Shown in pieces: positions 43,781 through 51,661 of a stretch of DNA of 51,661 nt. Source of the stretch: an uncultured Coriobacteriaceae bacterium. GTDB lineage: Bacteria > Actinomycetota > Coriobacteriia > Coriobacteriales > Atopobiaceae. The position numbers and the translations under genes were made by a program. Positions within the stretch are counted from its first letter, which is position 1. The number at the start of each line of letters is the position of its first letter. Under the pieces are notes generated by a model. It saw only the letters and a program-made list of their open reading frames with translations. It made no database searches and was not told the DNA's origin. The stretch is taken from assembly GCA_902795065.1 (NCBI GenBank), contig CADBJR010000021.1:1-51661 (forward strand). Direction: 5' to 3'.

Positions 43781-46087
43781 ATGCCCGGGATCAATCTGGA
43801 TACGCTCAACCCGCAGCAGCGCGAGGCGGTGCTCGCCACCGAGGGGCCGCTGCTCGTGCTCGCCGGCGCGGGTTCGGGCAAGACGCGCGTGCTCACGCAC
43901 CGCATCGCCCACATCATCCAGGATCTCGGCGTGAGCCCCTACCGCATCCTCGCCATCACCTTCACCAACAAGGCCGCCGCCGAGATGCGCGACCGCCTCG
44001 AGGCCCTGCTGGGCCACAGCGTGCGCGGCATGTGGGTCTGCACGTTCCACGCCATGTGCGTGCGCATGCTGCGCGCCGACGGCGACCTTATCGGCTACCG
44101 CCCCAACTTCTCGATCTACGACGATGACGATTCGAAGCGCCTCGTCCGCACCATCATGGACGACCTCGAGATCGACCAGAAGCACTTCCCGCCCAACATG
44201 ATCCGCTCGCTCATCTCCGATGCGAAGAACCGGCTCGTGGACGTCGACGAGTTCGAGGCGCATGCCCAGGCACCCCATCTGCGCAAGGCGGCACAGGTCT
44301 ACCGCGAGCTCGAGAAGCGCCTCGCCCGCGCCAACGCGCTCGACTTCGACGACCTGCTCGTCAAGTGCTTCGAGCTGCTCTCCACGCATCCCGAGGTGCT
44401 CGAGCGCTACCAGGAGCGCTTCCGCTACATCAGCGTCGACGAGTACCAGGACACTAACCACGTGCAGTACCGCATCTGCGAGCTGTTGGCGCGCGCCCAC
44501 CGCAACCTCATGGTGGTGGGCGATGACGACCAGTCCATCTACTCCTGGCGCGGAGCCGACATCACCAACATCCTGAGCTTCGAGAAGGACTACCCGGAGG
44601 CCAAGGTCGTGAGCCTCGAGCAGAACTACCGCTCCACGGGCCACATCCTCGAGGCCGCCAACGCCGTGGTCGCCCACAACGCCGCGCGCAAGGACAAGCA
44701 TCTGTTCACCGACCGCGGCGAGGGGGAGAAAATCAGGGTCTACCAGGCGTCCGACGAGCGCGATGAGGGCCGCTGGATCGCCGCGGAGATCGAGAAGCTG
44801 CACGATGCGGGCACGAGCTACAACGATGTGGCCGTGTTCTACCGCACCAACGCGCAGTCGCGCATCCTCGAGGACATGCTCATGCGCGCAGGAGTGCCCT
44901 ACAAGATCGTGGGCGGCACGCGCTTCTTCGACCGCGCGGAGATCCGCGACGTCATGGCCTACCTCAAGGTCATCGTGAACCCGTCCGACGACGTGGCCTG
45001 CCAGCGCATCATCAACACGCCGCGCCGCGGCGTCGGCCAGACCTCCATCGACAAGATCCGCGGCTATGCGGCGCGCGAGGGGCTCTCCTTCTTCGAGGCC
45101 TGCGAGGCGTGCATCGCCGAGGAGAAGCTGCTCACGCCGAAGGTCCGCGCCGCCCTCTCCGAGTTCTGCCAGATCATCGAGCACGGCCGCCACATCGAAG
45201 GCGAGCTCGCGCACGTGGTCGAGGCCATCGTCGAGAAGGCGGGCCTCATCACGGCCCTGCAGTCGGAGATGAGCATCGAGGCCGAGGGTCGCGTCGAGAA
45301 CATCCACGAATTCTTCTCGGTCGCCGCGGAGTTCGACGCGACGCACGATCTCGAGGCGGATCCCGACGGGGAAGCCTCTGAGCTGCCCGCCGTCGCCGCC
45401 GAGAAGCTCCCCGCCTTCCTCGAGTGGCTCGCGCTTCGCTCCGACCTCGACTCGCTCGAGGGATCGACCACCGCGGCCACGCTCATGACGGTCCACTCCG
45501 CCAAGGGCCTCGAGTATCCCGTCGTCTTCGTCGCGGGCCTCGAGGAGGGGCTCTTCCCGCACCGCGGCACCGGTGACGGACCCGCCAACTCCGAGGAGGA
45601 GCGCCGTCTCGCCTACGTCGCCATCACGCGCGCCGAGAAGCGCCTCTACCTCACGCACGCGGGCGTGCGCCACGTGTTCGGAACCGTCCAGGCCAACCCG
45701 CGCAGCCGCTTCATCGAGGAGATCCCGCGCGAGCACCTCGTATTCGAGGGCGTCGGCTCGTTCGGGTTCTCGGGCACAGGCTGGGATAAGCGCGGCGATC
45801 GCCACGGGACCTTCGGTTCCGGCCGCGGGTCGGACATGTACGGCGGCCGCGTGTTCGGCTCGCAGACGCGCTCGAGCGGCGGCATCAAGGCGCCCGAGCC
45901 CATCAAGGCGGACGCTGCGAAGGCCGCAGAGGTCTTCGCGCCGGGTGACCAGGTCTCTCACAAGACCTTCGGTCCGGGTGTCGTGACCGCCGTCGACGGA
46001 GATGCCATCGAGGTGCATTTCACCCGCACGGGGAAGACCAAGAAGCTGCTCAAGGGATTCGCTCCCATCGTCAAGATCAAGGGGTAG
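43781..46087 (+). CDS. pcrA: ATP-dependent DNA helicase PcrA/UvrD
   Basis: Superfamily 1A 3'-5' helicase for repair and plasmid replication. Motif I GAGSGKT (29-35), Ia ITFTNKAAAEM, II VDEYQDTN, III DDQSIYSWRGADI, IV YRSTGHI, V TVHSAKGLEYP and VI VAITRAEKRLYL are all visible. 768 aa is within the range. The C-terminal tail (about 690-768) is Gly/Arg-rich and ends with the basic beta domain (GDQVSHKTFGPGVV) that in PcrA contacts RNA polymerase. ATG 43781 follows GAGGAGGG. mtnN starts 2 bp after its stop. Confidence 0.95.
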   Translation: MPGINLDTLNPQQREAVLATEGPLLVLAGAGSGKTRVLTHRIAHIIQDLGVSPYRILAITFTNKAAAEMRDRLEALLGHSVRGMWVCTFHAMCVRMLRADGDLIGYRPNFSIYDDDDSKRLVRTIMDDLEIDQKHFPPNMIRSLISDAKNRLVDVDEFEAHAQAPHLRKAAQVYRELEKRLARANALDFDDLLVKCFELLSTHPEVLERYQERFRYISVDEYQDTNHVQYRICELLARAHRNLMVVGDDDQSIYSWRGADITNILSFEKDYPEAKVVSLEQNYRSTGHILEAANAVVAHNAARKDKHLFTDRGEGEKIRVYQASDERDEGRWIAAEIEKLHDAGTSYNDVAVFYRTNAQSRILEDMLMRAGVPYKIVGGTRFFDRAEIRDVMAYLKVIVNPSDDVACQRIINTPRRGVGQTSIDKIRGYAAREGLSFFEACEACIAEEKLLTPKVRAALSEFCQIIEHGRHIEGELAHVVEAIVEKAGLITALQSEMSIEAEGRVENIHEFFSVAAEFDATHDLEADPDGEASELPAVAAEKLPAFLEWLALRSDLDSLEGSTTAATLMTVHSAKGLEYPVVFVAGLEEGLFPHRGTGDGPANSEEERRLAYVAITRAEKRLYLTHAGVRHVFGTVQANPRSRFIEEIPREHLVFEGVGSFGFSGTGWDKRGDRHGTFGSGRGSDMYGGRVFGSQTRSSGGIKAPEPIKADAAKAAEVFAPGDQVSHKTFGPGVVTAVDGDAIEVHFTRTGKTKKLLKGFAPIVKIKG

Positions 46088-46089
46088 CC

Positions 46090-46791
46090 ATGAGGATCGC
46101 AATCATCGGCGCGATGGTGTCGGAGGTCGAGCTGCTGCGCGAGCGTATCGAGGGCCGCACGACGAGCGACCACGCGGGCAAGGAGTTCTACACGGGCACG
46201 CTCGGGGGAGCGGACGTGGTGCTCACGGCCTGCGGTGTGGGCAAGGTCGCCGCCGCGTCGCGGACCCAGGCCATGATCGACGTCTTCTCGCCCGACCGCA
46301 TCATCTTCACGGGCATCGCCGGCGCGCTCGATCCGCGCATAGAGATCGGCGACATCGTCGTCTCGACCGACTGCGTCCAGTCCGATGTCAATGTGGGGGT
46401 CTTCGACTATCCCCTGGGGCTGGTCCCGGGGTTCGGCAAGGTGGGCTTCGACGCCGACCCCGCGATGCGCAGGCTCGCAGTGGAGGCGATCCATGCCGCC
46501 GCTCCGTCGACCAAGGTGTTCGAGGGGCGTGTGGCAACCTGCGACCAGTTCGTGAACGGCGTGGATCAGAGGGACTTCATCGTCCGCGAGTTCGGGGCGC
46601 TCTGCTGCGAGATGGAGGGAGCGGCCGTGGCGCAGGTCGCCGTGCAGTGCGGCATCCCCTTCGTCGTCATCCGCGCCATCTCGGACAAGGCGAACGACGA
46701 TTCCGCGGTCGACTATCCCGCATTCGAGGTCATCGCATCCCATCAGGGCGCCGACGTGGTCTGCGAGATGTGCCGGAGGCTCGCGTCCTGA
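46090..46791 (+). CDS. mtnN: 5'-methylthioadenosine/S-adenosylhomocysteine nucleosidase
   Basis: Cleaves MTA and SAH to adenine and the thioribose; part of methyl-cycle recycling and of autoinducer-2 precursor formation. 233 aa is normal. Glu12 (GAMVSEVELL) is the water-activating residue, GVGKVAAA and FTGIAGALDP bind ribose and base, EMEGAAVAQVA holds the ribose-contacting Glu, and RAISDKAND carries the catalytic Asp. It is coupled to pcrA. Its stop lies inside the 31-bp tandem repeat that fills the gap to lpdA. Confidence 0.94.
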   Translation: MRIAIIGAMVSEVELLRERIEGRTTSDHAGKEFYTGTLGGADVVLTACGVGKVAAASRTQAMIDVFSPDRIIFTGIAGALDPRIEIGDIVVSTDCVQSDVNVGVFDYPLGLVPGFGKVGFDADPAMRRLAVEAIHAAAPSTKVFEGRVATCDQFVNGVDQRDFIVREFGALCCEMEGAAVAQVAVQCGIPFVVIRAISDKANDDSAVDYPAFEVIASHQGADVVCEMCRRLAS

Positions 46792-46847
46792 CAAAGGGAC
46801 AGGTTATTTGACAGGATCCTGACAAAGGGACAGGTTATTTGACAGGA
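46786..46847. repeat. Perfect tandem duplication of a 31-bp unit
   Basis: Copies 46786-46816 and 46817-46847 are identical. The unit contains TGACAAAGGGACAGGTTATT followed by TGACAGGA. The first copy includes the mtnN stop codon and the second ends one base before the lpdA stop, so the repeat is exactly the gap between the convergent genes. Confidence 0.92.
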
Positions 46848-48158
46848 TCAGATAGCGCGAGCGGCCTCGCCGACCATCTCCGAGATCGTGGGATGAGGAT
46901 GGATGGTCGCCGCCAGCTGCTCGGCCGTCGCACCGAGGCGGATGGCCAGGGCGAGCTCGGCGATCATGTCGGTCGCACGCGGGCACACCAGCTGCGCGCC
47001 GAGCAGCACGTGCGTCTGCGCATCGCAGACGAGCTTGGCATAACCGCTCTCAGATCCCTCGATGAGGCACTTGCCGTTGGCGCCCGTGAGCGCCTTGCCG
47101 CAGACGACCTCGCGTCCCGCCGCCTTCGCCTCGTCCTCGGTCATGCCCACGGTCGCGACCTCGGGGGAGAGGTACACGCAGGAGGGGATGACCGATTCGT
47201 CGACGGGAGGCTCGGCACCGGCGATCGATGCGATGACGTTACGCGCCTGCGCCTCCGCCACATGGGCGAGCTGCACGTTGCGGGCGCGTGCGTCTCCGAT
47301 GACCCAGAGATGCCCGATGTCCGTACGGCCCGCCTCGTCGGCGACGATCGCACCGCGTTCCATCTCGGGTGCCGTCCCCTCGGCGAAGAGCCCCGCCGTG
47401 TTGGCGCGCCTGCCCGTGGCGATGAGCACGCCCTCTGCGCAGACCTCGCAGGCAGCACCCTTCTTGTTCGTGTAGGCGATGGTCATCGAGCCCGGCTCGC
47501 CCGAGATGCCGGTCACCTTGGCAGAGGCCTCGATCGCGATGCCGCGCTTCTTGGCGTGCATGGCAACACGTTGCGCAATCTCGTGGTCGAGCGGCGGAAG
47601 GATGCGCTCCATCGCCTCGAGCACGTGCACTTGGGAGCCTTCGAGCGCGAAGAAGAGCGCGAGCTCCATGCCGATGACGCCTCCACCCACGATGATGATC
47701 GAGCGGGGCAGGGGGGAGTCGTCCTCCAGAAGGTCGTTGCTCGTGTAGACACCCGGGAGGTCCGCCCCGGGGATGGGCGGGACGCTCGGGGCGGAGCCCG
47801 TGGCGACGACGATGTCGCGTGCCTCGAACGCCTCGCCGTTGCAGGCGATCGCTCCGGGTCCCGTGATCTGGGCGAACCCGTTCACGACGGTCACCTTGCG
47901 CGCTTTCATGAGCTTCTCGACGCCGGCACGCAGCGCCGTCACCGTGGCATCCCGCTTCCCGATCATGGCCTGCGCGTCGGTCACGCCGGCCTCCGCCTCG
48001 TGGAGCAGGGCCTTCGTGGGGATGCAGCCGCGGTTGAGGCAGGTACCGCCCAGTTTTCCAGCCTCGAAGAGGACCGTAGAGAGTCCGCGTCCCGCCGCCT
48101 CGGCTGCGGCCGTATAGCCCCCGGGTCCTCCGCCGATGATCGCAACGTCGAATGCCAT
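46848..48158 (-). CDS. lpdA: Dihydrolipoyl dehydrogenase (glycine cleavage L protein)
   Basis: Flavoprotein that reoxidises dihydrolipoyl groups with NAD. FAD-binding GGGPGGYTAA (9-18), redox disulfide GGTCLNRGC (Cys40/Cys45), NAD-binding IIVGGGVIGMELALFF, second FAD motif DIGHLWVIGDA and the C-terminal catalytic histidine in HPHPTISEM are visible. 436 aa is a little short. The frame is open far upstream, but ATG 48158 follows AAGGAAGGA. It is the last gene of the gcvPA-gcvPB-lplA-lpdA run, 14 bp after lplA, so it most likely serves glycine cleavage. Confidence 0.94.
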   Translation of the reverse strand: MAFDVAIIGGGPGGYTAAAEAAGRGLSTVLFEAGKLGGTCLNRGCIPTKALLHEAEAGVTDAQAMIGKRDATVTALRAGVEKLMKARKVTVVNGFAQITGPGAIACNGEAFEARDIVVATGSAPSVPPIPGADLPGVYTSNDLLEDDSPLPRSIIIVGGGVIGMELALFFALEGSQVHVLEAMERILPPLDHEIAQRVAMHAKKRGIAIEASAKVTGISGEPGSMTIAYTNKKGAACEVCAEGVLIATGRRANTAGLFAEGTAPEMERGAIVADEAGRTDIGHLWVIGDARARNVQLAHVAEAQARNVIASIAGAEPPVDESVIPSCVYLSPEVATVGMTEDEAKAAGREVVCGKALTGANGKCLIEGSESGYAKLVCDAQTHVLLGAQLVCPRATDMIAELALAIRLGATAEQLAATIHPHPTISEMVGEAARAI

Positions 48159-48172
48159 GGCAAGATCCTTCC

Positions 48173-49147
48173 TTACACGATGAGCGCGGCGATGTCGCGC
48201 GCCATGTCGGGGTTCGTGCAGAGCGGTCCGATGCGCTCCTCCAACGCCGCCCGCTCTGCAGGGCAGCCGACCAGCGCATCCGGGATCGCTGCGACGGCAT
48301 CCGCCTCGAGGCTGTCGGAGAAGAGCGAGACTGCGGAGATGGCGCCGTCTGCGATCGACCAGTCGATGCGGACGGTACCCCAGTCGAAGCGTCCCTGGCG
48401 CGTATGGTCGAGCGTGCGCTCCTCGCGCAGGAGCCACTCCCGCGAGCGGTGGCGCGCGATCTTCTCGGCGAGCGCCGCACGGTCGATGCGATCCTCGGGG
48501 AAGGGCTCCACCAGCAGCCCGAACACCGAGGTGAAGGCGCCGATGAGCTCCTCCTTGAGGTTGTCGATCTCGATGTCCGGCGCTGCGTCGATGAGGTTCA
48601 TCACGCGCGAGCGCACCGACGAGACGCCCTTTGCGCCCAGCTTGAGCGGCGATGCCGTGAGGTAGCGCGCGAGCTGCTCGGGATCGACGCACACCATCAG
48701 CGTGCCATGGTGGTAGCTCTTGTCGCCGTGGTGGTAGTAGGCATGCCCCGAGAACTTGCGCCCGCCGATCGTGAGGTCGTTGCGGCCCGTGCGCTCGGCG
48801 ACGATGCCGAACGGCTTGAGCGCGCGCACGAGCACGTCGGTCTGCGCGTCGAGGTCCCACTCGTCGGAGGGGAGGATGAACGTGAAATTGAGGTTGCCGA
48901 GGTCGTGGTAGACGGCCCCGCCGCCCGAGAGGCGCCGTGCGAGCTTCCCGCCGTCGGCTTCTAGTGCGGCCACATCGCACTCATCGTAGGCGTTCTGGTT
49001 GCGCCCGATGACCACGGTGCGGTCGTTCTGCCAGAGATAGAGGATGACCTGCCCGGGGCGCACGGCCTCGAGCAGGCACTCCTCGAGGGCCAGGTTGACG
49101 TGGGGGTCGACCTGGCCCGATTCGTAGAGATAGCAGTGCGCGATCAT
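48173..49147 (-). CDS. lplA: Lipoate--protein ligase A
   Basis: Activates free lipoate with ATP and attaches it to lipoyl domains, here presumably GcvH. RRLSGGGAVYHD (71-82) is the lipoyl-AMP motif and the catalytic lysine is in RKFSGHAYY (near 130). The C-terminal accessory domain (about 235-324) is present, so this is the complete two-domain form. Its ATG overlaps the gcvPB stop by 4 bp. Presence in the operon suggests that the organism salvages lipoate. Confidence 0.94.
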   Translation of the reverse strand: MIAHCYLYESGQVDPHVNLALEECLLEAVRPGQVILYLWQNDRTVVIGRNQNAYDECDVAALEADGGKLARRLSGGGAVYHDLGNLNFTFILPSDEWDLDAQTDVLVRALKPFGIVAERTGRNDLTIGGRKFSGHAYYHHGDKSYHHGTLMVCVDPEQLARYLTASPLKLGAKGVSSVRSRVMNLIDAAPDIEIDNLKEELIGAFTSVFGLLVEPFPEDRIDRAALAEKIARHRSREWLLREERTLDHTRQGRFDWGTVRIDWSIADGAISAVSLFSDSLEADAVAAIPDALVGCPAERAALEERIGPLCTNPDMARDIAALIV

Positions 49148-50586
49148 GCCTCGTCCGTAAAGACGTAGCGCAGGCGCGGGTTGCGCGCGGCTCCGACCTC
49201 GTCGGGACGGCCGATGGCGCAGGCGAGGGGGGCGTCGTGGAGCTTCGCGGCGTCCTCGTGAGCCTCGGTGCGGATCGCCTCCATCATGTCGACGAAGGCG
49301 TCGAGCTCATCCTTGGGCTCGGTCTCGGTGGGCTCCACCATGAGCGCCTCGTGGACGATGAGCGGGAAGTACATGGTGGGCGGATGGATGCCGAAGTCGA
49401 GCATGCGCTTGGCCACGTCCATCGCCGAGACGCCGCATTCCGCCTTGAGCGGGGCGACATCGATGACGAACTCGTGCATGCACGATTCGCCGTAGGGCAC
49501 CGACCACGTGTCGCAGAGGCGCTTCAGCAGGTAGTTGGCGTTGAGGACCGCATGCGCCGACGCGTCGGCGAGGCCCTCGGCACCGAGCATGACCATGTAG
49601 GTGAGCGCGCGCACGACCACGAGGAAGTTGCCGTAGAAGCTGCGCACGCGGCCGACGCTCTGCTCGGGCGAGAAGAGCTCGTAGCCGTCCGCACCCTCGC
49701 GCACGAGCGGACCGGGCAGGTAGGGTGCGAGGAAGGCCTTGCAGCCCACGGGGCCCGAGCCGGGACCGCCGCCGCCGTGCGGGGTCGAGAAGGTCTTGTG
49801 GAGGTTCACGTGCACGCAGTCGAAGCCCATGTCTCCCGGGCGCACATGGCCCATGACGGCGTTCAGGTTGGCGCCGTCGTAGTAGCACAGGCCGCCCGCC
49901 TCGTGGATGATGCGGCAGATCTCGAGGATGTTGGGGTCGAAGAGGCCGAGCGTGTTGGGGTTGGTGAGCATGAGGCCCGCGGTGTCGGGACCGACGGCCG
50001 CGCGCAGCGCGTCGAGGTCGACGCCGCCGTCGGCGTTGCTCGGAACCGAGACCACCGTGAAGCCCGCCATGACCGCGCTCGCGGGATTGGTGCCGTGGGC
50101 GGAGTCGGGGACGATGATCTTGGTGCGCGCGGTATCCCCGCGGTGCAGGTGGTAGGCGCGGATGAGCAGAAGGCCCGTGTACTCGCCATGCGCACCGGCA
50201 GCGGGCTGGAGCGTGACCGCATCCATGCCGCAGATCTCGGCCAGCAGGTCGGCGGTCTCGGCGAGCACTGCGAGGGCGCCCTGGACCGTGGAGGCGGGCT
50301 GGAGCGGGTGGATGTCGGTGAACCCGGGCAGCGATGCCGTGCCCTCGTTCACGCGCGGGTTGTACTTCATGGTGCAGGAGCCCAGCGGATAGAAGCCGTC
50401 GTTCACGCCGTGGGTCTGCTTGGCGAGCTCGGTGTAGTGGCGGCCGAGCTCGATCTCGGAGATCTCGGGCAGGTGCGGGCGCGCGGTACGGCGGAGCGCC
50501 TCGGGAAGGGCGGGCGCGGAGACGTCGGGCTCGGGCATGAGGGTGTGCCTATGGCCGGGCGTGCTTCTCTCGAACAGGAGCTTCAT
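49144..50586 (-). CDS. gcvPB: Glycine dehydrogenase (decarboxylating) subunit 2
   Basis: PLP-binding subunit of the split P protein, which decarboxylates glycine and passes the aminomethyl group to lipoyl-GcvH. The cofactor lysine is Lys264 in HVNLHKTFSTPHGGGGPGSGPVG. Other signatures are PLGSCTMKYNPRVNE (67-81) and SAHGTNPASA. 480 aa is normal. It starts 3 bp after the gcvPA stop and overlaps lplA, giving tight translational coupling. Confidence 0.96.
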   Translation of the reverse strand: MKLLFERSTPGHRHTLMPEPDVSAPALPEALRRTARPHLPEISEIELGRHYTELAKQTHGVNDGFYPLGSCTMKYNPRVNEGTASLPGFTDIHPLQPASTVQGALAVLAETADLLAEICGMDAVTLQPAAGAHGEYTGLLLIRAYHLHRGDTARTKIIVPDSAHGTNPASAVMAGFTVVSVPSNADGGVDLDALRAAVGPDTAGLMLTNPNTLGLFDPNILEICRIIHEAGGLCYYDGANLNAVMGHVRPGDMGFDCVHVNLHKTFSTPHGGGGPGSGPVGCKAFLAPYLPGPLVREGADGYELFSPEQSVGRVRSFYGNFLVVVRALTYMVMLGAEGLADASAHAVLNANYLLKRLCDTWSVPYGESCMHEFVIDVAPLKAECGVSAMDVAKRMLDFGIHPPTMYFPLIVHEALMVEPTETEPKDELDAFVDMMEAIRTEAHEDAAKLHDAPLACAIGRPDEVGAARNPRLRYVFTDEA

Positions 50587-50589
50587 GGC

Positions 50590-51660
50590 TTAGAGCACCT
50601 CCTTCAGCGTGGCGATGGCCGCATCGATCTGGGTCTTGGAGTTGAGCTCGGTGGCGCACCAGAGCATGCCGCCCTCGATGGGCAGTCCGGAGAGGAGGCC
50701 CTGCGCGGCGAGCGCGCGCTCGACCTCGGCGGCGTCGACGGGGCAGGAGGTCGCGAACTCGTGGAAGAAGGGCTTGCCGGAGAGCGGTGTGAACCCCAGC
50801 TCGGCGAGGCGGTCGGCCAGGTAGTGGGCGTGGGCGTAGCAGAGCTGCGCCGTGCGCTCGAGGCCCTCATCGCCGAGGGCGGCGAGGTAGACCGATGCGG
50901 TCATGGCGCAGAGCGCCTCGTTGGAGCAGATGTTGGAGGATGCCTTCTCGCGGCGGATGTGCTGCTCGCGTGCCTGCAGCGTGAGGACGAACGCACGGCG
51001 GCCCTGGGCGTCCGCGGTCTCGCCGACGATGCGGCCGGGGAGCTTGCGCATCATGTCCTTGGTCGCGCACATGATGCCCAGATACGGGCCGCCGAAGCCC
51101 AGCGGCAGGCCAAGGGGCTGGCCCTCGGCGACGGCCACGTCGGCGCCGTACTCGCCCGGGGTCTTGAGCAGCCCGAGCGAGATGGGATTGAAGCCCATCA
51201 CGAGCTTGGCGCCCGCCGCGTGCGCGGTCTCGACCAGGACGTCGACGTCCTCGATCACACCGTAGTAGTTGGGGCTCTGCACGTAGACGGCGGCGACCGT
51301 CTCATCGAGCGCTGCTTCGAGAGCGGCGGGGTCGGTCGCGAGTCCGTCGCCTGCGGGGACGACGGTGACCGGGACGTTGCGGCTCGCGCAGTAGGTCCTC
51401 ACGGTCTCGATGACCATGGGGTTCGCGGTGCCCGCGACCACGACCGAGCCGCGTTTTCGGGCGAGGCACATGAGCAGGCCCTCGGCCGCGGCCGTCGCGC
51501 CGTCGTAGACGCTCGCGTTGGAGACGTCCATGCCCGTGAGCTCGCACATCTGCGTCTGGTACTCGAAGATCGACTGGAGCACGCCCTGGCTGATCTCCGC
51601 CTGGTAGGGCGTGTAGGCCGTGAGGAACTCCTCCTTGGAGGTGACGGTCTTCACGATGGC
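50590..51660 (-). CDS. gcvPA: Glycine dehydrogenase (decarboxylating) subunit 1 (5' end outside window)
   Basis: Partner of GcvPB in the split P protein. The frame runs to the window edge without a start; AYTPYQAEISQG, which in complete proteins lies at about residue 90, is near the visible N-terminus, so roughly 80 residues are missing. LQSIFEYQTQMCELTGMDVSNASVYDGATAAAEG and LPLGFGGPYLGIMC are family hallmarks. GcvT and GcvH are expected upstream (beyond 51661) on the same strand. Confidence 0.95.
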   Translation of the reverse strand, partial: AIVKTVTSKEEFLTAYTPYQAEISQGVLQSIFEYQTQMCELTGMDVSNASVYDGATAAAEGLLMCLARKRGSVVVAGTANPMVIETVRTYCASRNVPVTVVPAGDGLATDPAALEAALDETVAAVYVQSPNYYGVIEDVDVLVETAHAAGAKLVMGFNPISLGLLKTPGEYGADVAVAEGQPLGLPLGFGGPYLGIMCATKDMMRKLPGRIVGETADAQGRRAFVLTLQAREQHIRREKASSNICSNEALCAMTASVYLAALGDEGLERTAQLCYAHAHYLADRLAELGFTPLSGKPFFHEFATSCPVDAAEVERALAAQGLLSGLPIEGGMLWCATELNSKTQIDAAIATLKEVL

Positions 51661-51661
51661 C

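Noticed and set aside
43709-46102. 797-codon minus-strand open frame
   Set aside because: Antisense to pcrA, which has all seven helicase motifs.
48159-48980. N-terminal extension of dihydrolipoyl dehydrogenase
   Set aside because: It overlaps lplA; the flavin-binding fold begins right after ATG 48158, which has a ribosome site.

Overview
The window is high-GC, gene-dense chromosomal DNA from a Gram-positive bacterium. The proteins look like Actinomycetota of the class Coriobacteriia (Collinsella/Olsenella-like): a family II pyrophosphatase with CBS domains, split glycine decarboxylase (GcvPA/GcvPB), EttA, a D-alanylation-type operon, polyphosphate glucokinase and many lipoprotein or signal-peptide cell-wall enzymes. 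The taxon is an inference from protein character and composition; there is no rRNA or other marker. I see no tRNA, rRNA or CRISPR array.

Layout. 1-7.8 kb: polyphosphate kinase (5' end outside the window) converges on polyphosphate glucokinase; then a DegV fatty-acid-binding protein, a MurD-like ligase paired with a CapA-like metallophosphatase, and a zinc-ribbon protein. 7.9-15.2 kb: a minus-strand run of family II pyrophosphatase, MBOAT (DltB-like), SGNH protein, DltA-like ligase, DltC-like carrier protein and TrmB. 15.2-17.9 kb: an accessory ClpP behind a frame-broken VirD4/TraG-like coupling ATPase and a frame-broken gene of unknown function, probably a remnant of a mobile element. 18-23.3 kb: GH25 lipoprotein lysozyme plus asparaginase, divergent from an AAC(6')-like acetyltransferase, a GH2 glycosidase and a frame-broken polysaccharide deacetylase. 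23.3-29.9 kb: a 180-bp palindromic element, ettA, two small ferredoxins, an ArsC/Spx-like protein, a PTS IIC-like membrane protein with a 47-aa basic partner, an ADP-ribosylglycohydrolase, a membrane methyltransferase and a HAD phosphatase.

29.9-38.1 kb: an M16C metalloprotease, an EamA transporter, a Na/Pi-PhoU transporter, a coiled-coil cell-wall hydrolase and UppP. The transporter is preceded by a leader that matches the yybP-ykoY (Mn2+) riboswitch, including a terminator that competes with the aptamer; this is the most striking observation here. 38.2-42.2 kb: a polar amino-acid ABC transporter (lipoprotein, two permeases, ATPase) followed by a low-molecular-weight phosphatase. 42.3-46.8 kb: an FAD oxidoreductase, PcrA/UvrD helicase and MTA/SAH nucleosidase. 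46.8 kb to the end: a minus-strand glycine-cleavage operon (gcvPA, cut by the window edge, then gcvPB, lipoate ligase, dihydrolipoyl dehydrogenase).

Themes are envelope building and remodelling (D-alanylation-type operon, UppP, MurD/CapA, three wall or glycan hydrolases), polyphosphate/phosphate/pyrophosphate handling (ppk, ppgK, family II PPase, Na/Pi transporter) and amino-acid use (asparaginase, glycine cleavage, ABC transporter). Several gaps carry duplicated 25-34 bp units next to gene ends.
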